Source: Bradyrhizobium sp. 195 (GTDB lineage: Bacteria > Pseudomonadota > Alphaproteobacteria > Rhizobiales > Xanthobacteraceae). Taken from it: a stretch of 64,000 nucleotides of DNA. The position numbers were made by a program, and so were the translations under genes. The notes beneath the pieces were generated by a model, which worked only from the letters and a program-made list of their open reading frames with translations, was not told where the DNA came from and did not search any database. The stretch lies in contig NZ_CP082162.1 of the NCBI RefSeq assembly GCF_023101665.1, forward strand, positions 310,001 to 374,000, written 5' to 3'. Below are positions 54,983-63,859 of the stretch, one piece after another (position 1 is the first letter of the stretch; each line of letters starts with the position of its first letter).

Positions 54983-55303
54983 GCGCAAGCTCCACGTGTT
55001 GCGTGCTGCGCAGAGCTTGGACCGAAGTCTCGCCGGGAGTCTGCTTGATCCCGCCCAGGCACTCTACGTGAGATCGCGTGGATCCTTCAAGCGGCGATTT
55101 TCCTGACCGGCGCGTTGACCCAGCGGTGAGGTCGCTTCCGTTCCGGTCGGCGGTGAAATTCTTGTGACGTTCGGTTTCACGCGCCCGAGCGATGGCGGGT
55201 TGACAGCCTCGCTATCTGAGTTTTTATTCGCGTGACGGGGATATGCGATCTCCCCGCGAGGCGTCATGCCCAAGAATCGCGTCCTGATCACCAAGGGCGC
55301 AGC
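54983..55303. other. Intergenic region between divergent operons
   Basis: No gene is seen. The region should hold the promoters of the ATP-grasp/fetAB operon (minus) and of the 55-57 kb genes (plus), but no GGAAC pair with a proper -10 was found. Confidence 0.5.
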
Positions 55304-55513
55304 ATGTCAGCATCGTACACCTACCTTTCACCCGACAAACTGTTTCGATCGGTATGCTCGGCGGCCGCGCCGACGCTGGGCCTGTTCGCGGCCCTTTCGC
55401 GCCTGTTCGACGACGCCCTCGAGCAGTTGAACGCCGGTCTCCTGCTATACGACCGATGTTGCCGCGACGCGATCAAGAGATCGCACGACGGGCCGGCCAA
55501 CAAGATCAGGTGA
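55304..55513 (+). CDS. Hypothetical protein (69 aa)
   Basis: MSASYTYLSPDKLFRSVCSA, then LGLFAALSRLFDDALEQLNA and YDRCCRDAIKRSHDGPAN. Amphipathic helices and a vicinal Cys pair. A weak AAGGGCG lies before the ATG. Unrecognised. It precedes the PepSY gene by 49 bases and probably shares its transcript. Confidence 0.45.
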   Translation: MSASYTYLSPDKLFRSVCSAAAPTLGLFAALSRLFDDALEQLNAGLLLYDRCCRDAIKRSHDGPANKIR

Positions 55514-55562
55514 GGCCGGATGCGGGACTACTTCTGGGGCAGGGACACCCAGGAGATCAGAC

Positions 55563-55796
55563 ATGCGAACATCGACGATTTATCGGACAGCGCTCTTCGT
55601 GGCGCTTGCGGCGGGACTCTCGCCTGCCGGCGCCCTGACCCAAGACGAGCTCGTCGCCAAGATCCAGGCGGCCGGCTACTCACAGGTGTCCGAGGTCAAA
55701 TCGACTGCCGAAGGCATCACGGCCAAGGCAGTCAAGGACGGAAAGCCGGTGACGCTCGTCGTCGACAGCAGCGGCCAGATCAAAGAGCGAAACTGA
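55563..55796 (+). CDS. PepSY-domain secreted protein (77 aa)
   Basis: Signal peptide MRTSTIYRTALFVALAAGLS with cleavage near AGA-LT, then one PepSY domain: ELVAKIQAAGYSQVSEVKST, AKAVKDGKPVTLVVDSSGQI. AGGAG sits 6 bases before the ATG. PepSY domains inhibit peptidases or bind ligands in the periplasm; single-domain rhizobial versions are common. First clear member of a four-gene plus-strand group. Confidence 0.82.
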   Translation: MRTSTIYRTALFVALAAGLSPAGALTQDELVAKIQAAGYSQVSEVKSTAEGITAKAVKDGKPVTLVVDSSGQIKERN

Positions 55797-55813
55797 GATG
55801 GAGGAGGCGTACG

Positions 55814-56716
55814 ATGAAACGCAAAGTCTGGTGCCTGGCAGTGATCGGCCTCGCTCTCGCCTACTTACCCTTCGTCTACATGGCACGCGCGCAAGCAGTC
55901 GATTGGCAAAAGGTCGACGAGACCCTCGGTCGGAAGGCAGCGGTCTCTGATGACGTCCATCGGTACGGCTTCCCGCGCAGCGACCTTTCGGTGACCCTGG
56001 ACGGCGTGACGATCAAGCCTTCACTGGCGCTGGGCGGCTGGATCGCCTTCAAACCCGGGCACGGTGGCGCCATGGTCATGGGTGACCTTGTGCTGCTCGA
56101 GACCGAAATCAATCCCGTAATGGCGAAGATGATCGCGAGCGGGCTCGAGATCACCGCCGTGCACAATCATCTGCTACGGGCAAGCCCGGCGACCTTCTAC
56201 ATGCACGTCGCCGGCCACGGCGACCCCGTCAAGCTGGCCTCGGCGATTCACAATGCGCTGGCCGAGAGCAAGACGCCGCTGACGGTCACAGCGCCGGCGA
56301 GCCCGCCGCCGACCATCGAGCTAGACACCGCGAAGCTCGACCAGATCATCGGCGTCAAGGGCCAGGCCAACGGGGGCGTCTACCAGTTCAACGTCAAACG
56401 GCGCGACCCGATCACGCAGGACGGCATGCCGTTGACGCCCGTCGGCCCGATGGGCGTGGCGATTGGCATCAATTTCCAGCCGACCGGCGGGGGGAAGGCC
56501 GCCATCACGGGCGACTTCGTGCTGACGGGCGACGAGGTCAACCCGGTCATCCTGGCGTTGCGGACGCACGGCATCGAGGTGACCGCGCTGCACAGTCACA
56601 TGCTCGACGAGCAGCCCAGGCTGTTCTTCATGCACTTCTGGGCGAACGACGACGCCGTGAAGCTCGCCGAGGGTTTGCGCGCGGCTCTAGACAAGACTGC
56701 CAGTACGAAGAGTTGA
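55814..56716 (+). CDS. DUF1259 (LppY/LpqO) domain protein, exported
   Basis: 300 aa. N-terminal signal peptide KRKVWCLAVIGLALAYLPFV to ARAQA, then two DUF1259 repeats. Each has a metal-site-like pattern (ITAVHNHLL with FYMHVAGHGD; VTALHSHML with FFMHFWANDD). The first repeat starts at about residue 35 and the second at about 175. The conserved His in HNH and HSH suggest a cupin-like periplasmic metal centre, but function is unknown. It sits between PepSY and superoxide dismutase genes. Confidence 0.85.
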   Translation: MKRKVWCLAVIGLALAYLPFVYMARAQAVDWQKVDETLGRKAAVSDDVHRYGFPRSDLSVTLDGVTIKPSLALGGWIAFKPGHGGAMVMGDLVLLETEINPVMAKMIASGLEITAVHNHLLRASPATFYMHVAGHGDPVKLASAIHNALAESKTPLTVTAPASPPPTIELDTAKLDQIIGVKGQANGGVYQFNVKRRDPITQDGMPLTPVGPMGVAIGINFQPTGGGKAAITGDFVLTGDEVNPVILALRTHGIEVTALHSHMLDEQPRLFFMHFWANDDAVKLAEGLRAALDKTASTKS

Positions 56717-56744
56717 GCCAAAGATTGAGCGAGGGAGCCGCCTG

Positions 56745-57341
56745 ATGCCTTACGAAACCAAGCCGTTGCCGTTCGATCCGAAGTCTATTAGCGGCATCTC
56801 GGAAAGGGTGCTCGTCAGCCACCACGAAAACAACTACGGGGGAGCGGTCAAGCGCCTCAACGCGATCGCCGCCCAGCTCGCCGAGCTGGACTTCGCCAAG
56901 GCGCCAAACTTCGTCATCAACGGCCTGAAGCGCGAAGAGCTGATCGCGTCGAACTCGATGATCCTCCATGAGATCTACTTCGACGGCCTCGGCGGCGCGA
57001 GCAAGCCGGGCGGCGCGCTCGCCGACGCCATCACGCGGGACTTCGGCAGCGTCGAGCGCTGGCGGGCGGAATTCGCGGCGATGGGCAAGGCGGAGGGAGG
57101 GGGGTCGGGATGGGTGATCCTTTCCTACTCGCCCCGCGACCGGCGGCTCATCAATCAGTGGGCCGCCGATCATACGACGACGCTCGCTGGGGGCCGCCCC
57201 GTGCTGGTGCTCGACATGTACGAACACGCCTATCACATGGACTTCGGCGCCGCTGTCGGCCGCTACGTCGACGTCTACATGGAGGCCATTCGTTGGGAAA
57301 ACGCCGCCAAGCTCTACGATCAATATGCGGCCGAAAACTAA
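56745..57341 (+). CDS. sod: Fe/Mn superoxide dismutase
   Basis: 198 aa. Metal ligands are recognisable: His of LVSHHENNYGG, His of SMILHEIYFDGLGG, and Asp plus His of VLDMYEHAYHMDFG. The GSGWVILSYSP segment is a normal variant. There is no signal peptide, so it is cytoplasmic, converting superoxide to peroxide and oxygen. The metal cannot be decided by eye. Its place next to FetAB-like iron export fits an oxidative-stress theme. Confidence 0.93.
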   Translation: MPYETKPLPFDPKSISGISERVLVSHHENNYGGAVKRLNAIAAQLAELDFAKAPNFVINGLKREELIASNSMILHEIYFDGLGGASKPGGALADAITRDFGSVERWRAEFAAMGKAEGGGSGWVILSYSPRDRRLINQWAADHTTTLAGGRPVLVLDMYEHAYHMDFGAAVGRYVDVYMEAIRWENAAKLYDQYAAEN

Positions 57342-57352
57342 GAAGAGCGCGG

Positions 57353-57537
57353 ATGAGGGGAATCAGAAGCCTGGCCGCCGCACTATTCGGGCTGGCGATT
57401 CTACTTGCGAGCGGACAGCCGTTGCGGGCGCAACCTGCAAGGTATGCGCCGAGCAACGGGATGCGTGCATGAAGAACTACGCCGGCCCCGCCTGCAAGAC
57501 CGAGTACCAGATTTGTCGGAAGGCCTGCAAAAAGTGA
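57353..57537 (+). pseudogene. Cys-rich small secreted protein with a frameshift
   Basis: Frame 1 encodes a signal peptide (RGIRSLAAALFGLAILLASG, ending QPLRAQ). The mature part TCKVCAEQRDACMKNYAGPA and CKTEYQICRKACKK is in another frame. A base is missing around GCGGGCGCAACC (57427-57435). Eight Cys in about 35 residues point to disulfides or metal binding. Either broken or affected by a base-call error. Confidence 0.55.
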
Positions 57538-57600
57538 GGACGGCGGCATCTAAAGGTCAACTTGCGAGGCGCTTCATCGCAGCCCTCGCTAAGGGCATCG

Positions 57601-57840
57601 GGAGACTGGTCACCTCGATGCCGGCTTTGTCGCAGCCGAGAATCTCAAGACCTTGACGGGCGCGCAGATACGCGCGGCTTTCACCGGCAAACAACTGACC
57701 GACGAGGTCCACTACCGGTTCGTCTATGAGAGGGACGGAACGCTGCGAACTACTCGATGGGGGCCAAGCAGGTAGGAACCTGTGCCTCTTCCTCAAGGAT
57801 ATGGAGGATGGCTGCTACCTGGTGACGCAAACCGGCAAGC
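57601..57840 (+). pseudogene. Fragment of a small exported protein with an LTGxxIRAxFxG motif
   Basis: LKTLTGAQIRAAFTGKQLTD and EVHYRFVYERDGTLR read in one frame. After a shift, SMGAKQVGT-like and LFLKDMEDGCYLVTQTGKR sequence continues. The pattern (LTG..IRA.F.G..LTD..H....) is of a rhizobial secreted-protein family of unknown function. No start codon remains. Confidence 0.55.
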
Positions 57841-58292
57841 GGCGCGCGACGGCGCCGGTTTCGCGCCAGACCTCGAACCAGCGCTTTGCTTTCCGGTAGG
57901 GCGCGCCCATGGGCTCGGCCGCCGCCTTCGGGTCGGCACCGGACCACTGCCCCGATCAGCCGCACCCGAAGGGAGTCTTCGGTGTCGGCGAGCGAAGCCA
58001 TCACCTGGGGTCTTGTCGATGACCGCGGCGAGCAGGGGCTCGACGGCGAGAGGCGGGTATCCGTAGTCGCCGTTTCCTGCATCTCGATCTCGGGATGGAC
58101 TTTTACCAGCCTTTATCGTCTGCGAATTCACCGAGTTGCTCGGAGGGCTTGGTGCCGTTGCCGTCGTCATCATCGACGGCACTGCCGCGCGCCTTACCGA
58201 GCAACTTCGTGCATTCTCGCGAGTTACATCACTCGCTGAGACCCGCGCCGCTGAGAGGCGTGGGTTGTCTGTCTCAAACGAGGAGCAATCCG
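57841..58292. other. No complete gene
   Basis: A plus-strand frame from about 58100 to 58300 reads EFTELLGGLGAVAVVIIDGT and LSVSNEEQSDV and ends inside the next gene's start, but has no start codon. It looks like the tail of a truncated gene. Confidence 0.35.
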
Positions 58293-58709
58293 ATGTGTGA
58301 CTACAGTCTGCATGCTGTTGCGTCGCGCCCTGCCCAGGTTGGCGAGACCCTGATCACCACTGCTTTCCGAGGGACTTCCACTCGCGGCTTCGCATCAGAA
58401 AGCGATCCGTCAGTCGCCGTCTGTATGCTCCCCGGCACCGAATTGGCCTTCGATGGAAACGTCAAGTATGACAATCGATGGATCTGGACCAGGGCGACTG
58501 GCTTTCGCGTCGGCAAGTTCGGGAAAGTCGACCCGACGCAACCGGATCGCCACCACGATGCGATCGAGTTTCCGGATGGGACCAGTGTGCTTGTGACCAA
58601 GCTTTGCGAAGGGCAGCGGGCAACCGTACTGCAATTACCGGTAGCTTCGCAGCCTGCTGCGTCGCACAAGTCGGAGCTAAGCGCTGCTCCTCCGCTCGCT
58701 GTCGACTGA
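58293..58709 (+). CDS. Conserved hypothetical protein (138 aa)
   Basis: MCDYSLHAVASRPAQVGETL, then TTAFRGTSTRGFASESDPSV, AVCMLPGTELAFDGNVKYD and HHDAIEFPDGTSVLVTKLCE. I recognise the MCDYSLHxVASRPA opening as a rhizobial family of unknown function. GAGGAGCAA precedes the ATG. The C-terminal 30 residues are low complexity. Soluble and cytoplasmic. Confidence 0.75.
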   Translation: MCDYSLHAVASRPAQVGETLITTAFRGTSTRGFASESDPSVAVCMLPGTELAFDGNVKYDNRWIWTRATGFRVGKFGKVDPTQPDRHHDAIEFPDGTSVLVTKLCEGQRATVLQLPVASQPAASHKSELSAAPPLAVD

Positions 58710-58855
58710 TCAAGTCCATCCATCCCGCCAGAGCTGGCCGACAGCCTGGCGGGGGCCAACAGTGAAGCCAGTTGCCGCCGTCTTCGAGTATGACGCCGCG
58801 CTGGTCTTTGGAGGTCGCCGCCGACCTGAAAGTCATAAGGTAAGTGAACGCTGGG

Positions 58856-60409
58856 CTACTCCGGCAACCCGGCGTCCCGCAGCGCGCCGCCAAGGGCCTC
58901 CGCGAGCGCTGGCGAGCAGTTCACGCCAGCAAACTGGCGGCTGTAGCGAAACGCCGGCTGAAGCTCGAGCACACGTGCGGCGGCCGCCCTCGCTTCATCA
59001 AACCGGCCAAGCTTGGCGAGCGAGGCGGCCAACTGCACATAAGTGATGCTGTGGGCCGGATTGGCTTGAACGGACTTGTAGGCAGCACGACAAGCTTCTT
59101 CGTAACGCCCACGCAGCAAATGGCTCATTGCTTGCGCGTCAAACGCGGCCCAGGTCCACGAATCGAACGGACTTAGCCGCATACCCTTCTTGCTCCATTC
59201 TATCGCGCGCTCCGCATCGCCGGTCCATCCTAGAATGATGCTGCCAAGAATGTAGGTTAGCGCGGATGACGGGCTGATGGCGAGGGCGGCTTCCAATGCT
59301 GTGAAGGCAGCGGCGTGATCGTGCGCATCCATGCCGACGGAAAATCCGGCCCACGTCAGGGCGAGCGCATCGTCTTGTCCATGGACAATGGCCGATCGGG
59401 CGTGGCGGATCGAAGCGGCACGGTTGACCTCCTGCAGGCCGGCGCGAAGGAACAAGCAATGGTGGCACATCGCGGCATTACCATGCGCAAGCGCATATGC
59501 AGGCTCGAGCGCGATGGCACGCTCCAGAAGCGCCAGTGCTCTCGTCACTTGCTCGGGCATGCCTGTATCCACGTCAGGTTGGGCTCGCAGCACGAGATCG
59601 TAGGCATCGAGACTGTCGGGTCGTTTCCGCCTGACGCGTTCGATTTCCGCTTTCCGCACGCTCGGCGCAATCGCGCCCACCGCCGACAGCGCGATCTCAT
59701 CCTGCAGCGCGAAAATATCGTCGGAGCTGCGGTCGTAGCGCTCGGCCCACACGTGCGCGCCGGTCGACGCGTCGATCATTTGCCCGGTCACGCGCACGCT
59801 GTCGCCGGACTTCCGCACGCTGCCTTTGAGGACATAACGCACGCCAAGTTCGCGGCCGACCTGCTTCACGTCCACGGCACGGCCCTTATAGGTGAAGGTC
59901 GAGTTTCGCGCGATGACGAACAGCCAGTTTATGCGGGCGAGACCGGTGATGATGTCGTCGACCATCCCATCGGCGAAGTACTCCTGCTCCGGATCGCCGC
60001 TCAGGTTCGAGAACGGCAGAACGGCGACCGAGGGCTTTTCGGGCAAGATTGGTGCCGACGCGGCGCGGGCAGCATCGGCAACCTTGGTGACGACGGCCGG
60101 TCCGACATACCGATAGCCGCGCCGCGGCAATGTTTCGATCCAGCTCCCAGCATCCGCCGACTCCGCGAGCACCCGGCGCAAGGCTGCGATCTGAACCGTA
60201 AGGTTGTTGTCTGCAACCGCCAATCCGCTCCAGCCCGCCTCGACCAAGGCGTCCTTGGACACCGGTATGCCCGCATTTTCGAGCAGCCGGCGCAGGAGCG
60301 CTACGGCGCGCTGCCCAAGCATGGTCGGCTCGGTCACGTGGTAGAGAATGCCCGCCTTCGGGTCGAGGCGGAACGGGCCGAACTGGTAGTGGTGGCAGCC
60401 CACTGTCAT
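58856..60409 (-). CDS. Winged-helix regulator with TolB-like domain and TPR repeats
   Basis: 517 aa. Residues 1-105 form an OmpR/CadC-type winged helix (FGPFRLDPKAGILYH, LTVQIAALRRVLAES, IETLPRRGYRYVG). Then the TolB-like domain (PSVAVLPFSNLSGDPEQEYF, VRYVLKGSVRKSGDSVRVTG, HVWAERYDR), followed by five or six TPR units to the end. This architecture is widespread in Bradyrhizobium. The signal sensed is unknown; there is no membrane helix, so it is a cytoplasmic DNA-binding protein. It is divergent from the cupin gene, which is a likely target. A fragment of a relative lies at 44650-45172. Confidence 0.87.
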   Translation of the reverse strand: MTVGCHHYQFGPFRLDPKAGILYHVTEPTMLGQRAVALLRRLLENAGIPVSKDALVEAGWSGLAVADNNLTVQIAALRRVLAESADAGSWIETLPRRGYRYVGPAVVTKVADAARAASAPILPEKPSVAVLPFSNLSGDPEQEYFADGMVDDIITGLARINWLFVIARNSTFTYKGRAVDVKQVGRELGVRYVLKGSVRKSGDSVRVTGQMIDASTGAHVWAERYDRSSDDIFALQDEIALSAVGAIAPSVRKAEIERVRRKRPDSLDAYDLVLRAQPDVDTGMPEQVTRALALLERAIALEPAYALAHGNAAMCHHCLFLRAGLQEVNRAASIRHARSAIVHGQDDALALTWAGFSVGMDAHDHAAAFTALEAALAISPSSALTYILGSIILGWTGDAERAIEWSKKGMRLSPFDSWTWAAFDAQAMSHLLRGRYEEACRAAYKSVQANPAHSITYVQLAASLAKLGRFDEARAAAARVLELQPAFRYSRQFAGVNCSPALAEALGGALRDAGLPE

Positions 60410-60516
60410 TCGCCCCTTTTAGCAGATTTTTAGGAACGGATTTACGACTTCCCGGCCAGGACGGCCGATGTTGCGTAAGTGCCTGCAGAAGTAGCACCTG
60501 GTCAATGGAGGATCAC

Positions 60517-60981
60517 ATGAGCGCCAATGCCGTCATTCGCATGCCCGATGAGGAGAAGAACGGGGTCATGCTGCGGGGGCATCCCATGGTCTTCCTCGTC
60601 ACCGGCGAAAATACCAAGCACACAAGCATGTTCGATTGGACGATCCCAGCGGGGTTCGCCACTGGGCGGCATGTTCACCGGGTGCAGGAGGAGACCTTCT
60701 ACCTGCTCGAGGGCGAGTGTGAGTGGCATGTCGGCGACAAGACGATCCGCGCGACGCCCGGGACCTATCTGTTCATCCCACCGGGGATGCCGCACAACAT
60801 CACGAATGTAAGTGAGAAACCGGCCCGCGTGCTGATGACCGTCTCGCCGCCGGGCCACGAGCATTACTTCGAAGAGCTCGCCAAACTCGCGGCGCAGGGG
60901 GCGCCGGATCCAAAAGCGCTCGCCGAGCTGCGAAACCGCTACGACACCGATCAGCTCTCAACTTTAACAACACCCGCGTAA
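60517..60981 (+). CDS. Cupin-domain protein (154 aa)
   Basis: Single cupin: motif 1 FATGRHVHRVQEETFYLLEG (metal ligands H, H, E) and motif 2 GTYLFIPPGMPHNITNVSEK (His). The start at ATG 60517 was taken for GGAGG 5 bases before; ATG 60505 is also open. Similar small cupins are quercetinase-like dioxygenases or sugar-binding sensors, and substrate is unclear. Transcribed away from the HTH-TolB-TPR regulator across a 107-base intergenic region. Confidence 0.85.
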   Translation: MSANAVIRMPDEEKNGVMLRGHPMVFLVTGENTKHTSMFDWTIPAGFATGRHVHRVQEETFYLLEGECEWHVGDKTIRATPGTYLFIPPGMPHNITNVSEKPARVLMTVSPPGHEHYFEELAKLAAQGAPDPKALAELRNRYDTDQLSTLTTPA

Positions 60982-61009
60982 GGCCTTCGTCCAGCTTCGA
61001 TGGCAGCTT

Positions 61010-61255
61010 CTACAGCGCGCTCAGATCGTCCGGCACCTCGCCGAACTTCCGAATCTGCGTGGCGTCGCCGAATTCGCCGGTCGCGGGATCTCCGGTCCGG
61101 CTGAATGCAACCGCGCCGGCGCAGCCCGGCTTGCGCGAAAGCGCCTCCGCGCACATGAGGGCGGCGTGGGCGCTCAGGCACTCGACTGCCTCCCTGCCGC
61201 GACACCGTCGTCGGCCAGCACGAACGGCAGCGCCACGTAGTAGGTGACATCCATT
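61010..61255 (-). pseudogene. Small rhizobial protein, frameshifted (about 81 codons)
   Basis: The opening MDVTYYVALPFVLADDGVAA is followed, in another frame, by EAVECLSAHAALMCAEALSR, GCAGAVAFSRTGDPATGEFG and IRKFGEVPDDLSAL. One missing base near 61195-61200 separates them. The AFSRTGDPxxGEFxDA pattern is a known small-protein family in Bradyrhizobium, function unknown. Confidence 0.6.
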
Positions 61256-61517
61256 GCCGTCACTCCTTGCGGTCGCGCTGCGCCAAGTGTCGACCGCAAG
61301 GCCAGCGATGGCCTTGCGAAATTCCAAGCCGACGGAAAAAACCGTCGCGCTCCTTCCCCAAAAAAAAGCCGCCGGGTCTTGAAACTTTTTCGCAGCTTCC
61401 AAATTTTCTTGTCGCCGCAGAAGACGCGGCCGGGGCGCTTTCGAGGCCCTGCAAGGCGGGCGCCGGTCAGTGTCCGGTGCCGGCTCGTATCCAACTTGCT
61501 CTTTGGAGAATTTGGCT

Positions 61518-61970
61518 ATGAGGTATGATTGGACTCCCCTGTGGAGGTCGACCATCGGTTTCGACCGCCTTTTCGACGTTCTCGACGAGGTCCAGCGGAC
61601 CGCCGAAGAGAGCTATCCCCCCTACAACATCGAACGCTTCGACGAGAACCGCTTCCAGATCTCGGTGGCGCTCGCCGGCTTCTCGCCCGACGAGGTCGCA
61701 CTCACGGTCGAGCAGAACGTACTGACGCTGGAGGGCCATAAGGCCGAGAAGGAGGAGAAGACCTTCCTGCATCGCGGCCTCTCGGCGCGCAATTTCAAGC
61801 GCCAGTTCACGCTTGCCGATCATGTCGAGGTCAAGGGCGCCCGGTTCGAGAACGGCTTGCTGATCATCGACCTGCAAAGGGAAATCCCCGAGGCGATGAA
61901 GCCGCGCCGCATCGACATCAATGGCGCGACCTCGGGCAACCTCAAGCAGATCGAAGGCAAGGCGGCCTGA
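61518..61970 (+). CDS. hsp20: Small heat-shock protein, Hsp20/IbpA family
   Basis: 150 aa. The alpha-crystallin domain spans about 35-130: PPYNIERFDENRFQISVALA, GFSPDEVALTVEQNVLTLEG, FKRQFTLADHVEVKGARFEN and the A-x-x-x-N-G-L-L-I end GLLIIDLQREIPE. ATP-independent holdase that binds unfolding proteins in the cytoplasm. Followed 79 bases later by a gene commonly seen with Hsp20. No ROSE-type hairpin was identified in the 5' region with certainty; an A8 run lies at 61364-61371. Confidence 0.92.
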   Translation: MRYDWTPLWRSTIGFDRLFDVLDEVQRTAEESYPPYNIERFDENRFQISVALAGFSPDEVALTVEQNVLTLEGHKAEKEEKTFLHRGLSARNFKRQFTLADHVEVKGARFENGLLIIDLQREIPEAMKPRRIDINGATSGNLKQIEGKAA

Positions 61971-62049
61971 TCAGCCTGCGACGTCCACGATCCCCGCCGC
62001 GCGGACCCGCGCGGCGGACACCGGCAACTCGTCCAAGCAGGAGGCGACC

Positions 62050-62373
62050 ATGCGGCCGACGACCGCGATCCACGACAACGTATTCGATTTCGACTACCTG
62101 CTTCACCCGGGCACCAAATTCGAACGCCCGCGGGATGTAGTCTCCCATCCGGGCCTCAGCCTCGGCGAGAAGCGCTCCATACTGGCCTCATGGGCCTCGG
62201 ACGCATCGGCGATCGCATCCTGTCCTTCGCTGCGGGCTCCCGAAGGGCTGAAGTGTCCAGTCACCATCGACGAGATCCTCGAGGCGCTGTGCGAACTCGA
62301 TGGCGGCCCGCGCGATCCGCCGCGCGGCAAACCGATGCGCCTTCGGTCGGCCGAGCGTTGTGCGGCGGCATGA
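62050..62373 (+). CDS. Conserved protein downstream of Hsp20 (107 aa)
   Basis: MRPTTAIHDNVFDFDYLLHP, then PRDVVSHPGLSLGEKRSILA, SWASDASAIASCPSLRAPEG and VTIDEILEALCELDGG. The SLGEKRSILASWASDA pattern is familiar from hypothetical proteins in Hsp20 loci of Bradyrhizobium. AGGAGG lies 6 bases before the ATG. Function unknown. Confidence 0.78.
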   Translation: MRPTTAIHDNVFDFDYLLHPGTKFERPRDVVSHPGLSLGEKRSILASWASDASAIASCPSLRAPEGLKCPVTIDEILEALCELDGGPRDPPRGKPMRLRSAERCAAA

Positions 62374-62690
62374 AGGGGGGCGGCATGGAGAAGCCGCAAC
62401 GGCATCCGGAAATGGCGAGCCTTCCGAACAAATCTGCGCCAGGACCGGCCCAGGGTAGCGCTTATAGGCGGATCGCGAGCGGCAGTAGGCTGCCGCGGCA
62501 GGGAAATCCAATGGCAGTGATCCATCCGATCCGGAAGGCATGTCCGGCGTGCGGGCGGACTATGAAGCTTGGGCCTGATGACCCCGGCACGGGCGGCGAG
62601 CGCTATGTCTGTCCATACTGCGACGGAGACCCCTTGCACGATCCAGCCGCCCGGAAGTGGATCGACAGTCCGCTGAAACCGCCAAGCTAA
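62370..62690 (+). CDS. Zinc-ribbon-like small protein
   Basis: Starts with an ATGA overlap on the previous gene (MKGGGMEKPQRHPE). The conserved part is the last 59 residues, MAVIHPIRKACPACGRTMKL and YVCPYCDGDPLHDPAARKW, with two C-x2-C pairs forming a zinc ribbon. Translation might instead begin at ATG 62511, giving only that domain. Probably co-expressed with Hsp20. Function unknown. Confidence 0.6.
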   Translation: MKGGGMEKPQRHPEMASLPNKSAPGPAQGSAYRRIASGSRLPRQGNPMAVIHPIRKACPACGRTMKLGPDDPGTGGERYVCPYCDGDPLHDPAARKWIDSPLKPPS

Positions 62691-63325
62691 TCTTGCGTCT
62701 CGTAGTTGGTGGAGGTGTCGAACCCCGTCATGCCGATCGTCGAACTGACAGTGAGCGCGCGGATCACACCGTCCGACTCCGACGCCCTCAAGCAGAAGCT
62801 GCTGACCGGCCCGCCATGCTGGTCGGCTCCGGATCAGGCGACGTCTGGCTGCACAGGCTTCCGGTTAGACCAAGCCGCCTCATGCGGCGCCGTCATCGTG
62901 ACGAGGCGGCTTCGGCAGCTTGCTGGCGTCGAACTTTGGCACCGCGCGTTCCGTCCTGACTTCGGCGGTCGGCTCCGGGCGACAAAGGATGAGCGTCGCC
63001 TCGAGCGTTACACCGGGCGCAGCGTGGGTGGTGCCGGTGCCTCGCCGCGCGGCGTCTTGATCCAGGCCGAGGAGGTGCCCCTACGGGCGGGGAGGGGGCG
63101 CGACATAAGGAAGCGGCCGCCAGGGAGGGGAAGCGTGCGCATCGGCGGCAGTTAATCGACAGATGGACGCGGTGGACTCGCCACGCTGCGAACGATCCTT
63201 CTGCCATGCAGTCATCTGAACGAATGATGCATGGAGAACACGCGTCTAATGGACGCATTGGAAACACCAACATGGAGGTCTTTGCTTTGAGCAGTTTAAC
63301 CCGCCAACCCATATGGGAGGAAACC
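62691..63325. other. No supported gene
   Basis: Frames open on both strands (for example plus MPIVELTVSARITPSDSDAL at about 62730) lack ribosome-binding sites and recognisable domains. High GC makes chance open frames likely. Confidence 0.4.
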
Positions 63326-63859
63326 ATGAGGTATCGTCTCAATTCATCGTGGATGTGCGGTTGTGTTGTGCTTGCTTTGGTGGTCCCCGCGGCGGCTGTT
63401 CCGTCCGTCGCGGAAGAAGCGGGCCAATGGTTCGGTCGAGCCGTCCTGGTCACCCTGTCGAACAAAAGGGTGAAGCTCGAAGACCGGGCTGACCATACGG
63501 TGTCGGTCACCGAGTACGACGGCGCCGTTTTCAACGCCGACGGCAAGCCCTTCCTCGACAAGGCTCGCTATCAGGTGGTTGATCTAACGGATGCTGGCAC
63601 ATCCAGCGGCGGCCACAAGACCTTCACCGAGGCTGACGGCTCCAAGGTCTTTGCCAAGTACGTCCTGAAAGACGCGAAGCCGAAAGAGTTCCGCGGCACT
63701 TTCGAGTTCACTGGCGGCACGGGGAAATATGCAGGGATCACCGGCCGCGGTGAGTATCACGTCGTGCTGGTCAGCGACACGGCGTTGTGGGATGAACTCC
63801 GCGGCGAGTACAAGATTCCGGGTACCGTTGGAAGCGCGCGACCGGAGTCGACCAAATAA
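63326..63859 (+). CDS. Secreted protein with predicted beta-barrel fold (177 aa)
   Basis: Signal peptide MRYRLNSSWMCGCVVLALVV to AVPSVAEEA, GGGAGG five bases before the ATG. The mature protein has regular beta-strand patterns and Gly-rich turns (DHTVSVTEYDGAVFN, GTFEFTGGTGKYAGITGRGE, YHVVLVSDTALWDELRGEY). The FTGGTGKYAGITGxGxY segment resembles allene-oxide-cyclase-like or DUF3224-type barrels. Role unknown, in the periplasm or outside. 63860-64000 shows nothing more. Confidence 0.72.
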   Translation: MRYRLNSSWMCGCVVLALVVPAAAVPSVAEEAGQWFGRAVLVTLSNKRVKLEDRADHTVSVTEYDGAVFNADGKPFLDKARYQVVDLTDAGTSSGGHKTFTEADGSKVFAKYVLKDAKPKEFRGTFEFTGGTGKYAGITGRGEYHVVLVSDTALWDELRGEYKIPGTVGSARPESTK

